Of a stretch of DNA of 64,000 bases, positions 53,635-64,000 are shown one piece after another. A program made the position numbers and the translations under genes. The DNA comes from Hippasteria phrygiana (Eukaryota; Echinodermata; Asteroidea; Valvatida; Goniasteridae), in NCBI GenBank assembly GCA_037893225.1, contig JAZGUH010000072.1, forward strand, positions 496,001 through 560,000, written 5' to 3'. Under the pieces are notes generated by a model. It saw only the letters and a program-made list of their open reading frames with translations. It was not told the DNA's origin and searched no databases. Every line of letters begins with the position of its first letter. Positions within the stretch are counted from its first letter, which is position 1.

Positions 53635-54561
53635 ATGAAATATCAACCAAATTCAGTAATTTTGACATGTATGGATAGCTTAGATCTGGCGCTACATGTT
53701 GCAATTATCGGCGGCTTCTTAGAGTTAAAACTTGTGGAGAAAATTCAAACCTCGCAATGTTTATTTTCTTTCCGGCCAACATCTGTGTACATGTTACCGT
53801 CTATTTATTGCTCCGTGCATGTCAAATTCCCTGGGGTATGGACTTGCTTTACTCATTCATAATTGCATGAAATATCAACCAAATTCAGTAATTTTGACAT
53901 GTACGGATAGCTTAGATCTGGCGCTACATGTTACAATTATCGGCGGCTTCTTAGAGTTAATACTTGTGGAGAAAATTCAAACCTCGCAATGTTTATTTTC
54001 TTCCCGGCCACCATCTGTGTGCAGATTACCTTTTATTTATTGCTCCATGCCTGTCAAATTCCCTGGGGTATGGACTTGCTTTACTCATTCATAATTTCAT
54101 GAAATATCAACCAAATTCAGTAATTTTGACATGTATGGATAGCTTAGATCTGGCGCTACATGTTGCAATTATCGGCGGCTTCTTAGAGTTAAAACTTGTG
54201 GAGAAAATTCAAACCTCGCAATGTTTATTTTCTGTCCGGCCAACATCTGTGTGCATATTACCGTCTATTTATTGCTCCATGCATGTCAAATTCCCTGGGG
54301 TATGGACTTGCTTTACTCATTCATAATTGCATGAAATATTAACCAAATTCAGTAATTTTGACATGTATGGATAGCTTAGATCTGGCGCTACATGTTGCAA
54401 TTATCGGCGGCTTCTTAGAGTTAACACTTGTGGAGAAAATTCAAACCTCGCAATGTTTATTTTCTTTCCGGCCAACATCTGTGTGCATATTACCTTCTAT
54501 TTATTGCTCCATGCCTGTCAAATTGCCTGGGGTATGACTTGCTTTACTCATTCATAATTGC
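53635..54561 (+). repeat. V-B-Cv-[E/Fg] block (927 bp)
   Basis: Cv at 54099 has CTGTCCGG, found only here and at 56417 and 57576. The last unit (54331) is C95 then T137 with the Fg 3' end and one-base deletion. It also has AAATATTAACC, which puts a stop codon four codons into the forward frame. Confidence 0.88.
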
Positions 54562-55952
54562 ATGAAATATCAACCAAATTCAGTAATTTTGACATGTATG
54601 GATAGCTTAGATCTGGCGCTACATGTTGCAATTATAGGCGGCTTCTTAGAGTTAAAACTTGTGGAGAAAATTCAAACCTCGCAATGTTTATTTTCTTTCC
54701 GGCCAACATCTGTGTACATGTTACCGTCTATTTATTGCTCCGTGCATGTCAAATTCCCTGGGGTATGGACTTGCTTTACTCATTCATAATTGCATGAAAT
54801 ATCAACCAAATTCAGTAATTTTGACATGTACGGATAGCTTAGATCTGGCGCTACATGTTACAATTATCGGCGGCTTCTTAGAGTTAATACTTGTGGAGAA
54901 AATTCAAACCTCGCAATGTTTATTTTCTTCCCGGCCACCATCTGTGTGCAGATTACCTTTTATTTATTGCTCCATGCCTGTCAAATTCCCTGGGGTATGG
55001 ACTTGCTTTACTCATTCATAATTTCATGAAATATCAACCAAATTCAGTAATTTTGACATGTATGGATAGCTTAGATCTGGCGCTACATGTTGCAATTATC
55101 GGCGGCTTCTTAGAGTTAAAACTTGTGGAGAAAATTCAAACCTCGCAATGTTTATTTTCTTTCCGGCCAACATCTGTGTGCATATTACCGTCTATTTATT
55201 GCTCCATGCATGTCAAATTCCCTGGGATATGGACTTGCTTTACTCATTCATAATTGCATGAAATATCAACCAAATTCAGTAATTTTGACATGTATGGATA
55301 GCTTAGATCTGGCGCTACATGTTGCAATTATCGGCGGCTTCTTAGAGTTAAAACTTGTGGAGAAAATTCAAACCTCGCAATGTTTATTTTCTTTCCGGCC
55401 AACATCTGTGTGCATATTACCTTCTATTTATTGCTCCATGCCTGTCAAATTCCCTGGGGTATGGACTTGCTTTACTCATTCATAATTGCATGAAATATCA
55501 ACCAAATTCAGTAATTTTGACATGTATGGATAGCTTAGATCTGGCGCTACATGTTGCAATTATCGGCGGCTTCTTAGAGTTAAAACTTGTGGAGAAAATT
55601 CAAACCTCGCAATGTTTATTTTCTTCCCGGCCACCATCTGTGTGCAGATTACCTCTTATTTATTGCTCCATGCCTGTCAAATTCCCTGGGGTATGGACTT
55701 GCTTTACTCATTCATAATTGCATGAAATATCAACCAAATTCAGTAATTTTGACATGTATGGATAGCTTAGATCTGGCGCTACATGTTGCAATTATCGGCG
55801 GCTTCTTAGAGTTAAAACTTGTGGAGAAAATTCAAACCTCGCAATGTTTATTTTCTTTCCGGCCAACATCTGTGTGCATATTACCTTCTATTTATTGCTC
55901 CATGCCTGTCAAATTCCCTGGGGTATGACTTGCTTTACTCATTCATAATTGC
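54562..55952 (+). repeat. Va-B-C-F-[F/E]-F block (1,391 bp)
   Basis: The C at 55026 has A202 (GGGATATGG), usually a Di marker. The unit at 55490 is A95 then C137 with an E 3' end, an F/E hybrid. Confidence 0.87.
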
Positions 55953-57807
55953 ATGAAATATCAACCAAATTCAGTAATTTTGACATGTATGGATAGCTTA
56001 GATCTGGCGCTACATGTTGCAATTATCGGCGGCTTCTTAGAGTTAAAACTTGTGGAGAAAATTCAAACCTCGCAATGTTTATTTTCTTTCCGGCCAACAT
56101 CTGTGTACATGTTACCGTCTATTTATTGCTCCGTGCATGTCAAATTCCCTGGGGTATGGACTTGCTTTACTCATTCATAATTGCATGAAATATCAACCAA
56201 ATTCAGTAATTTTGACATGTACGGATAGCTTAGATCTGGCGCTACATGTTACAATTATCGGCGGCTTCTTAGAGTTAATACTTGTGGAGAAAATTCAAAC
56301 CTCGCAATGTTTATTTTCTTCCCGGCCACCATCTGTGTGCAGATTACCTTTTATTTATTGCTCCATGCCTGTCAAATTCCCTGGGGTATGGACTTGCTTT
56401 ACTCATTCATAATTTCATGAAATATCAACCAAATTCAGTAATTTTGACATGTATGGATAGCTTAGATCTGGCGCTACATGTTGCAATTATCGGCGGCTTC
56501 TTAGAGTTAAAACTTGTGGAGAAAATTCAAACCTCGCAATGTTTATTTTCTGTCCGGCCAACATCTGTGTGCATATTACCGTCTATTTATTGCTCCATGC
56601 ATGTCAAATTCCCTGGGGTATGGACTTGCTTTACTCATTCATAATTGCATGAAATATCAACCAAATTCAGTAATTTTGACATGTATGGATAGCTTAGATC
56701 TGGCGCTACATGTTGCAATTATCGGCGGCTTCTTAGAGTTAACACTTGTGGAGAAAATTCAAACCTCGCAACGTTTATTTTCTTCCCGGCCACCATCTGT
56801 GTGCAGATTACCTCTTATTTATTGCTCCATGCCTGTCAAATTCCCTGGGGTATGGACTTGCTTTACTCATTCATAATTGCATGAAATATCAACCAAATTC
56901 AGTAATTTTGACATGTATGGATAGCTTAGATCTGGCGCTACATGTTGCAATTATCGGCGGCTTCTTAGAGTTAAAACTTGTGGAGAAAATTCAAACCTCG
57001 CAATGTTTATTTTCTTTCCGGCCAACATCTGTGTGCATATTACCTTCTATTTATTGCTCCATGCCTGTCAAATTGCCTGGGGTATGACTTGCTTTACTCA
57101 TTCATAATTGCATGAAATATCAACCAAATTCAGTAATTTTGACATGTATGGATAGCTTAGATCTGGCGCTACATGTTGCAATTATAGGCGGCTTCTTAGA
57201 GTTAAAACTTGTGGAGAAAATTCAAACCTCGCAATGTTTATTTTCTTTCCGGCCAACATCTGTGTACATGTTACCGTCTATTTATTGCTCCGTGCATGTC
57301 AAATTCCCTGGGGTATGGACTTGCTTTACTCATTCATAATTGCATGAAATATCAACCAAATTCAGTAATTTTGACATGTACGGATAGCTTAGATCTGGCG
57401 CTACATGTTACAATTATCGGCGGCTTCTTAGAGTTAATACTTGTGGAGAAAATTCAAACCTCGCAATGTTTATTTTCTTCCCGGCCACCATCTGTGTGCA
57501 GATTACCTTTTATTTATTGCTCCATGCCTGTCAAATTCCCTGGGGTATGGACTTGCTTTACTCATTCATAATTTCATGAAATATCAACCAAATTCAGTAA
57601 TTTTGACATGTATGGATAGCTTAGATCTGGCGCTACATGTTGCAATTATCGGCGGCTTCTTAGAGTTAAAACTTGTGGAGAAAATTCAAACCTCGCAATG
57701 TTTATTTTCTGTCCGGCCAACATCTGTGTGCATATTACCGTCTATTTATTGCTCCATGCATGTCAAATTCCCTGGGGTATGGACTTGCTTTACTCATTCA
57801 TAATTGC
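55953..57807 (+). repeat. V-B-Cv followed by pentamer Er-Fg-Va-B-Cv
   Basis: V-B-Cv (55953-56648) is extended by Er-Fg-Va-B-Cv (56649-57807). Cv-Er-Fg-Va-B thus occurs twice in tandem (56417-57575 and 57576-58734) with a period of 1,159 bp and no class difference between the copies. Confidence 0.9.
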
Positions 57808-60800
57808 ATGAAATATCAACCAAATTCAGTAATTTTGACATGTATGGATAGCTTAGATCTGGCGCTACATGTTGCAATTATCGGCGGCTTCTTAGAGTTA
57901 ACACTTGTGGAGAAAATTCAAACCTCGCAACGTTTATTTTCTTCCCGGCCACCATCTGTGTGCAGATTACCTCTTATTTATTGCTCCATGCCTGTCAAAT
58001 TCCCTGGGGTATGGACTTGCTTTACTCATTCATAATTGCATGAAATATCAACCAAATTCAGTAATTTTGACATGTATGGATAGCTTAGATCTGGCGCTAC
58101 ATGTTGCAATTATCGGCGGCTTCTTAGAGTTAAAACTTGTGGAGAAAATTCAAACCTCGCAATGTTTATTTTCTTTCCGGCCAACATCTGTGTGCATATT
58201 ACCTTCTATTTATTGCTCCATGCCTGTCAAATTGCCTGGGGTATGACTTGCTTTACTCATTCATAATTGCATGAAATATCAACCAAATTCAGTAATTTTG
58301 ACATGTATGGATAGCTTAGATCTGGCGCTACATGTTGCAATTATAGGCGGCTTCTTAGAGTTAAAACTTGTGGAGAAAATTCAAACCTCGCAATGTTTAT
58401 TTTCTTTCCGGCCAACATCTGTGTACATGTTACCGTCTATTTATTGCTCCGTGCATGTCAAATTCCCTGGGGTATGGACTTGCTTTACTCATTCATAATT
58501 GCATGAAATATCAACCAAATTCAGTAATTTTGACATGTACGGATAGCTTAGATCTGGCGCTACATGTTACAATTATCGGCGGCTTCTTAGAGTTAATACT
58601 TGTGGAGAAAATTCAAACCTCGCAATGTTTATTTTCTTCCCGGCCACCATCTGTGTGCAGATTACCTTTTATTTATTGCTCCATGCCTGTCAAATTCCCT
58701 GGGGTATGGACTTGCTTTACTCATTCATAATTTCATGAAATATCAACCAAATTCAGTAATTTTGACATGTATGGATAGCTTAGATCTGGCGCTACATGTT
58801 GCAATTATCGGCGGCTTCTTAGAGTTAATACTTGTGGAGAAAATTCAAACCTCGCAATGTTTATTTTCTTCCCAGCCACCATCTGTGTGCAGATTACCTT
58901 TTATTTATTGCTCCATGCCTGTCAAATTCCCTGGGGTATGGACTTGCTTTACTCATTCATAATTTCATGAAATATCAACCAAATTCAGTAATTTTGACAT
59001 GTATGGATAGCTTAGATCTGGCGCTACATGTTGCAATTATCGGCGGCTTCTTAGAGTTAAAACTTGTGGAGAAAATTCAAACCTCGCAATGTTTATTTTC
59101 TTTCCGGCCAACATCTGTGTGCATATTACCGTCTATTTATTGCTCCATGCATGTCAAATTCCCTGGGGTATGGACTTGCTTTACTCATTCATAATTGCAT
59201 GAAATATCAACCGAATTCAGTAATTTTGACATGTACGGATAGCTTAGATCTGGCGCTACATGTTACAATTATCGGCGGCTTCTTAGAGTTAATACTTGTG
59301 GAGAAAATTCAAACCTCGCAATGTTTATTTTCTTCCCGGCCACCATCTGTGTGCAGATTACCTTTTATTTATTGCTCCATGCCTGTCAAATTCCCTGGGG
59401 TATGGACTTGCTTTACTCATTCATAATTTCATGAAATATCAACCAAATTCAGTAATTTTGACATGTATGGATAGCTTAGATCTGGCGCTACATGTTGCAA
59501 TTATCGGCGGCTTCTTAGAGTTAAAACTTTTGGAGAAAATTCAAACCTCGCAATGTTTATTTTCTTTCCGGCCAACATCTGTGTGCATATTACCTTCTAT
59601 TTATTGCTCCATGCCTGTCAAATTGCCTGGGGTATGACTTGCTTTACTCATTCATAATTGCATGAAATATCAACCAAATTCAGTAATTTTGACATGTATG
59701 GATAGCTTAGATCTGGCGCTACATGTTGCAATTATCGGCGGCTTCTTAGAGTTAAAACTTGTGGAGAAAATTCAAACCTCGCAATGTTTATTTTCTTTCC
59801 GGCCAACATCTGTGTGCATATTACCGTCTATTTATTGCTCCATGCATGTCAAATTCCCTGGGGTATGGACTTGCTTTACTCATTCATAATTGCATGAAAT
59901 ATCAACCAAATTCAGTAATTTTGACATGTATGGATAGCTTAGATCTGGCGCTACATGTTGCAATTATCGGCGGCTTCTTAGAGTTAAAACTTGTGGAGAA
60001 AATTCAAACCTCGCAATGTTTATTTTCTTTCCGGCCAACATCTGTGTGCATATTACCTTCTATTTATTGCTCCATGCCTGTCAAATTCCCTGGGGTATGG
60101 ACTTGCTTTACTCATTCATAATTGCATGAAATATCAACCAAATTCAGTAATTTTGACATGTATGGATAGCTTAGATCTGGCGCTACATGTTGCAATTATC
60201 GGCGGCTTCTTAGAGTTAAAACTTGTGGAGAAAATTCAAACCTCGCAATGTTTATTTTCTTTCCGGCCAACATCTGTGTGCATATTACCTTCTATTTATT
60301 GCTCCATGCCTGTCAAATTCCCTGGGGTATGACTTGCTTTACTCATTCATAATTGCATGAAATATCAACCAAATTCAGTAATTTTGACATGTATGGATAG
60401 CTTAGATCTGGCGCTACATGTTGCAATTATCGGCGGCTTCTTAGAGTTAAAACTTGTGGAGAAAATTCAAACCTCGCAATGTTTATTTTCTTTCCGGCCA
60501 ACATCTGTGTACATGTTACCGTCTATTTATTGCTCCGTGCATGTCAAATTCCCTGGGGTATGGACTTGCTTTACTCATTCATAATTGCATGAAATATCAA
60601 CCAAATTCAGTAATTTTGACATGTACGGATAGCTTAGATCTGGCGCTACATGTTACAATTATCGGCGGCTTCTTAGAGTTAATACTTGTGGAGAAAATTC
60701 AAACCTCGCAATGTTTATTTTCTTCCCGGCCACCATCTGTGTGCAGATTACCGTCTATTTATTGCTCCATGCATGTCAAATTCCCTGGGGTATGGACTTG

Positions 60801-60820
60801 CTTTACTCATTCATAATTGC
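57808..60820 (+). repeat. 13-mer HOR copy 1 (3,013 bp)
   Basis: Order: Er-Fg-Va-B-B*-C-Be-F*g-C-F232-F231-V-[B/C]. Three units are 231 bp. The first twelve match copy 2 at every diagnostic site I checked, including the rare A140, GAATTC and T100 markers. The last unit is a B/C hybrid that marks the duplication joint. Confidence 0.92.
60589..60820 (+). repeat. Hybrid monomer B/C at the 13-mer duplication joint
   Basis: The unit is B through G158 and C from G165 onward, so the crossover falls within p159-164. The next unit is Er, exactly what follows the Cv at 57576. This is the expected product of unequal exchange between a B (like 63602) and a Cv (like 57576). Confidence 0.88.
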
Positions 60821-63800
60821 ATGAAATATCAACCAAATTCAGTAATTTTGACATGTATGGATAGCTTAGATCTGGCGCTACATGTTGCAATTATCGGCGG
60901 CTTCTTAGAGTTAACACTTGTGGAGAAAATTCAAACCTCGCAACGTTTATTTTCTTCCCGGCCACCATCTGTGTGCAGATTACCTCTTATTTATTGCTCC
61001 ATGCCTGTCAAATTCCCTGGGGTATGGACTTGCTTTACTCATTCATAATTGCATGAAATATCAACCAAATTCAGTAATTTTGACATGTATGGATAGCTTA
61101 GATCTGGCGCTACATGTTGCAATTATCGGCGGCTTCTTAGAGTTAAAACTTGTGGAGAAAATTCAAACCTCGCAATGTTTATTTTCTTTCCGGCCAACAT
61201 CTGTGTGCATATTACCTTCTATTTATTGCTCCATGCCTGTCAAATTGCCTGGGGTATGACTTGCTTTACTCATTCATAATTGCATGAAATATCAACCAAA
61301 TTCAGTAATTTTGACATGTATGGATAGCTTAGATCTGGCGCTACATGTTGCAATTATAGGCGGCTTCTTAGAGTTAAAACTTGTGGAGAAAATTCAAACC
61401 TCGCAATGTTTATTTTCTTTCCGGCCAACATCTGTGTACATGTTACCGTCTATTTATTGCTCCGTGCATGTCAAATTCCCTGGGGTATGGACTTGCTTTA
61501 CTCATTCATAATTGCATGAAATATCAACCAAATTCAGTAATTTTGACATGTACGGATAGCTTAGATCTGGCGCTACATGTTACAATTATCGGCGGCTTCT
61601 TAGAGTTAATACTTGTGGAGAAAATTCAAACCTCGCAATGTTTATTTTCTTCCCGGCCACCATCTGTGTGCAGATTACCTTTTATTTATTGCTCCATGCC
61701 TGTCAAATTCCCTGGGGTATGGACTTGCTTTACTCATTCATAATTTCATGAAATATCAACCAAATTCAGTAATTTTGACATGTATGGATAGCTTAGATCT
61801 GGCGCTACATGTTGCAATTATCGGCGGCTTCTTAGAGTTAATACTTGTGGAGAAAATTCAAACCTCGCAATGTTTATTTTCTTCCCAGCCACCATCTGTG
61901 TGCAGATTACCTTTTATTTATTGCTCCATGCCTGTCAAATTCCCTGGGGTATGGACTTGCTTTACTCATTCATAATTTCATGAAATATCAACCAAATTCA
62001 GTAATTTTGACATGTATGGATAGCTTAGATCTGGCGCTACATGTTGCAATTATCGGCGGCTTCTTAGAGTTAAAACTTGTGGAGAAAATTCAAACCTCGC
62101 AATGTTTATTTTCTTTCCGGCCAACATCTGTGTGCATATTACCGTCTATTTATTGCTCCATGCATGTCAAATTCCCTGGGGTATGGACTTGCTTTACTCA
62201 TTCATAATTGCATGAAATATCAACCGAATTCAGTAATTTTGACATGTACGGATAGCTTAGATCTGGCGCTACATGTTACAATTATCGGCGGCTTCTTAGA
62301 GTTAATACTTGTGGAGAAAATTCAAACCTCGCAATGTTTATTTTCTTCCCGGCCACCATCTGTGTGCAGATTACCTTTTATTTATTGCTCCATGCCTGTC
62401 AAATTCCCTGGGGTATGGACTTGCTTTACTCATTCATAATTTCATGAAATATCAACCAAATTCAGTAATTTTGACATGTATGGATAGCTTAGATCTGGCG
62501 CTACATGTTGCAATTATCGGCGGCTTCTTAGAGTTAAAACTTTTGGAGAAAATTCAAACCTCGCAATGTTTATTTTCTTTCCGGCCAACATCTGTGTGCA
62601 TATTACCTTCTATTTATTGCTCCATGCCTGTCAAATTGCCTGGGGTATGACTTGCTTTACTCATTCATAATTGCATGAAATATCAACCAAATTCAGTAAT
62701 TTTGACATGTATGGATAGCTTAGATCTGGCGCTACATGTTGCAATTATCGGCGGCTTCTTAGAGTTAAAACTTGTGGAGAAAATTCAAACCTCGCAATGT
62801 TTATTTTCTTTCCGGCCAACATCTGTGTGCATATTACCGTCTATTTATTGCTCCATGCATGTCAAATTCCCTGGGGTATGGACTTGCTTTACTCATTCAT
62901 AATTGCATGAAATATCAACCAAATTCAGTAATTTTGACATGTATGGATAGCTTAGATCTGGCGCTACATGTTGCAATTATCGGCGGCTTCTTAGAGTTAA
63001 AACTTGTGGAGAAAATTCAAACCTCGCAATGTTTATTTTCTTTCCGGCCAACATCTGTGTGCATATTACCTTCTATTTATTGCTCCATGCCTGTCAAATT
63101 CCCTGGGGTATGGACTTGCTTTACTCATTCATAATTGCATGAAATATCAACCAAATTCAGTAATTTTGACATGTATGGATAGCTTAGATCTGGCGCTACA
63201 TGTTGCAATTATCGGCGGCTTCTTAGAGTTAAAACTTGTGGAGAAAATTCAAACCTCGCAATGTTTATTTTCTTTCCGGCCAACATCTGTGTGCATATTA
63301 CCTTCTATTTATTGCTCCATGCCTGTCAAATTCCCTGGGGTATGACTTGCTTTACTCATTCATAATTGCATGAAATATCAACCAAATTCAGTAATTTTGA
63401 CATGTATGGATAGCTTAGATCTGGCGCTACATGTTGCAATTATCGGCGGCTTCTTAGAGTTAAAACTTGTGGAGAAAATTCAAACCTCGCAATGTTTATT
63501 TTCTTTCCGGCCAACATCTGTGTACATGTTACCGTCTATTTATTGCTCCGTGCATGTCAAATTCCCTGGGGTATGGACTTGCTTTACTCATTCATAATTG
63601 CATGAAATATCAACCAAATTCAGTAATTTTGACATGTACGGATAGCTTAGATCTGGCGCTACATGTTACAATTATCGGCGGCTTCTTAGAGTTAATACTT
63701 GTGGAGAAAATTCAAACCTCGCAATGTTTATTTTCTTCCCGGCCACCATCTGTGTGCAGATTACCTTTTATTTATTGCTCCATGCCTGTCAAATTCCCTG

Positions 63801-63833
63801 GGGTATGGACTTGCTTTACTCATTCATAATTTC
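60821..63833 (+). repeat. 13-mer HOR copy 2 (3,013 bp)
   Basis: Order: Er-Fg-Va-B-B*-C-Be-F*g-C-F232-F231-V-B. It differs from copy 1 only in its last unit, which is a normal B with T231 leading into a C at the window edge. Confidence 0.92.
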
Positions 63834-64000
63834 ATGAAATATCAACCAAATTCAGTAATTTTGACATGTATGGATAGCTTAGATCTGGCGCTACATGTTG
63901 CAATTATCGGCGGCTTCTTAGAGTTAAAACTTGTGGAGAAAATTCAAACCTCGCAATGTTTATTTTCTTTCCGGCCAACATCTGTGTGCATATTACCGTC
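63834..64000 (+). repeat. Partial monomer, class C, cut by the window edge
   Basis: The first 167 bp of a C unit (A95, T137, GCATATTACCGTC). The array continues beyond the window. Confidence 0.93.

Larger units (their letters stand above)
1..64000 (+). repeat. 232-bp satellite DNA array, HOR-organised, fills the window
   Basis: The array holds 275 complete monomers between 19 and 63833, all head to tail on this strand. The arithmetic closes exactly: 240 units of 232 bp, 34 of 231 bp and one of 281 bp sum to 63,815 bp. Monomers differ by a few percent at most and fall into about eight recurring classes whose order forms multi-monomer higher-order repeats. No unique sequence or foreign insert interrupts it. 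The structure is that of a eukaryotic centromeric, pericentromeric or subtelomeric satellite. The chromosomal location is inference; I do not recognise the family. Both window edges cut through the array, so its true length is unknown. Confidence 0.98.

Noticed and set aside
19..64000. Hundreds of 75- to 139-codon open frames on the forward strand as a tandem gene family
   Set aside because: Most start at TTG, the frame changes with each 232-bp unit, the frames overlap in two registers, and class differences are largely amino-acid changing. There is no spacer, promoter or terminator between units. They follow from repeat length and composition.
1..64000. CRISPR array
   Set aside because: Repeats are 232 bp and directly abutting, with no alternating short repeats and unique spacers.
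1..64000. Bacterial-type promoters (TTGACA at p28-33 of each unit)
   Set aside because: The hexamer is part of the repeated unit, there is no gene downstream, and the array looks eukaryotic.
1..64000. rRNA intergenic-spacer subrepeats, tRNA or other RNA genes
   Set aside because: No rRNA or tRNA-like sequence is present anywhere, and subrepeat blocks of spacers are normally bounded by rDNA within a few kilobases.
1..64000. Telomeric repeats or transposon ends
   Set aside because: I see no run of short telomere-type repeats, no terminal inverted repeats, no long terminal repeats and no target-site duplications.
1..64000. Assembly artefact from concatenated copies of one read
   Set aside because: Units carry many private changes and structured, nested class orders with distinct breakpoints, which simple duplication of one consensus would not give. 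Local copy-number errors remain possible, most of all in the near-identical 13-mer pair.

Overview
The whole 64 kb window is one uninterrupted tandem array of a 232-bp satellite DNA. Counting from the ATGAAATAT phase at position 19, I find 275 complete head-to-tail monomers: 240 of 232 bp, 34 of 231 bp and one of 281 bp. They are flanked by 18 bp of a truncated unit at the left edge and 167 bp at the right edge. Every unit is in the same orientation. I see no credible gene, RNA gene, transposon, inversion or unique spacer. Base composition of the monomer is about 38% G+C. A homogeneous, inversion-free satellite this long, with higher-order repeats (HORs), points to eukaryotic heterochromatin (centromeric, pericentromeric or subtelomeric). 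I do not recognise the satellite family and cannot name the organism.

Monomer classes (p = position in the monomer, p1 = A of ATGAAATAT). A: A95, T137, A145, ACATG at p155-159, G165, A181, A185. V: A with G181. C: G155 and A159, otherwise like A. D: A with C95 and C137. E: C95, C137, C145, GCAGA at p155-159, CTCTT at p164-168, C185. B: usually C38, A67, T95, C137, C145, GCAGA, CTTTT at p164-168, C185 and T231. F: G155, A159, T165, C185, usually with one G of p206-207 deleted (231 bp). G: E-like 5' part with the B-like 3' end (CTTTT, T231). Sub-variants: Di (A202), Dw (G213), Er (C124), Fg (G195), Va (A75), Cv (G136), Ct (T165), B* (A140), Be (G15, creates GAATTC). Classes differ at roughly 1 to 12 of 232 sites.

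Layout. 19-14675 is built on a 9-mer HOR (C-A-V-B-C-A-D-E-F, 2,087 bp) with 8-mer deletion derivatives (1,855 bp), shortened copies, and one out-of-register junction at 14509/14510. 14676-18616 holds a rare-variant block and three 1,159-bp pentamers. 18617-33689 is a mixed domain with Dw-G, Di and deletion-bearing E units. 33690-40648 contains a 12-mer (2,784 bp) and its partial copy. 40649-53634 is dominated by Di-Er-Fg-Va and V-B-Dw-G modules. 53635-64000 ends in pentamers and two successive 13-mer HOR copies of 3,013 bp, the most recent large duplication visible.

There is no gene network to describe. The biology is in the recombination history: in-register unequal exchange made hybrid monomers and nested HORs, and rare haplotype blocks reappear tens of kilobases away. 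All comparisons were made by eye at diagnostic sites, so counts of identical bases are not given.
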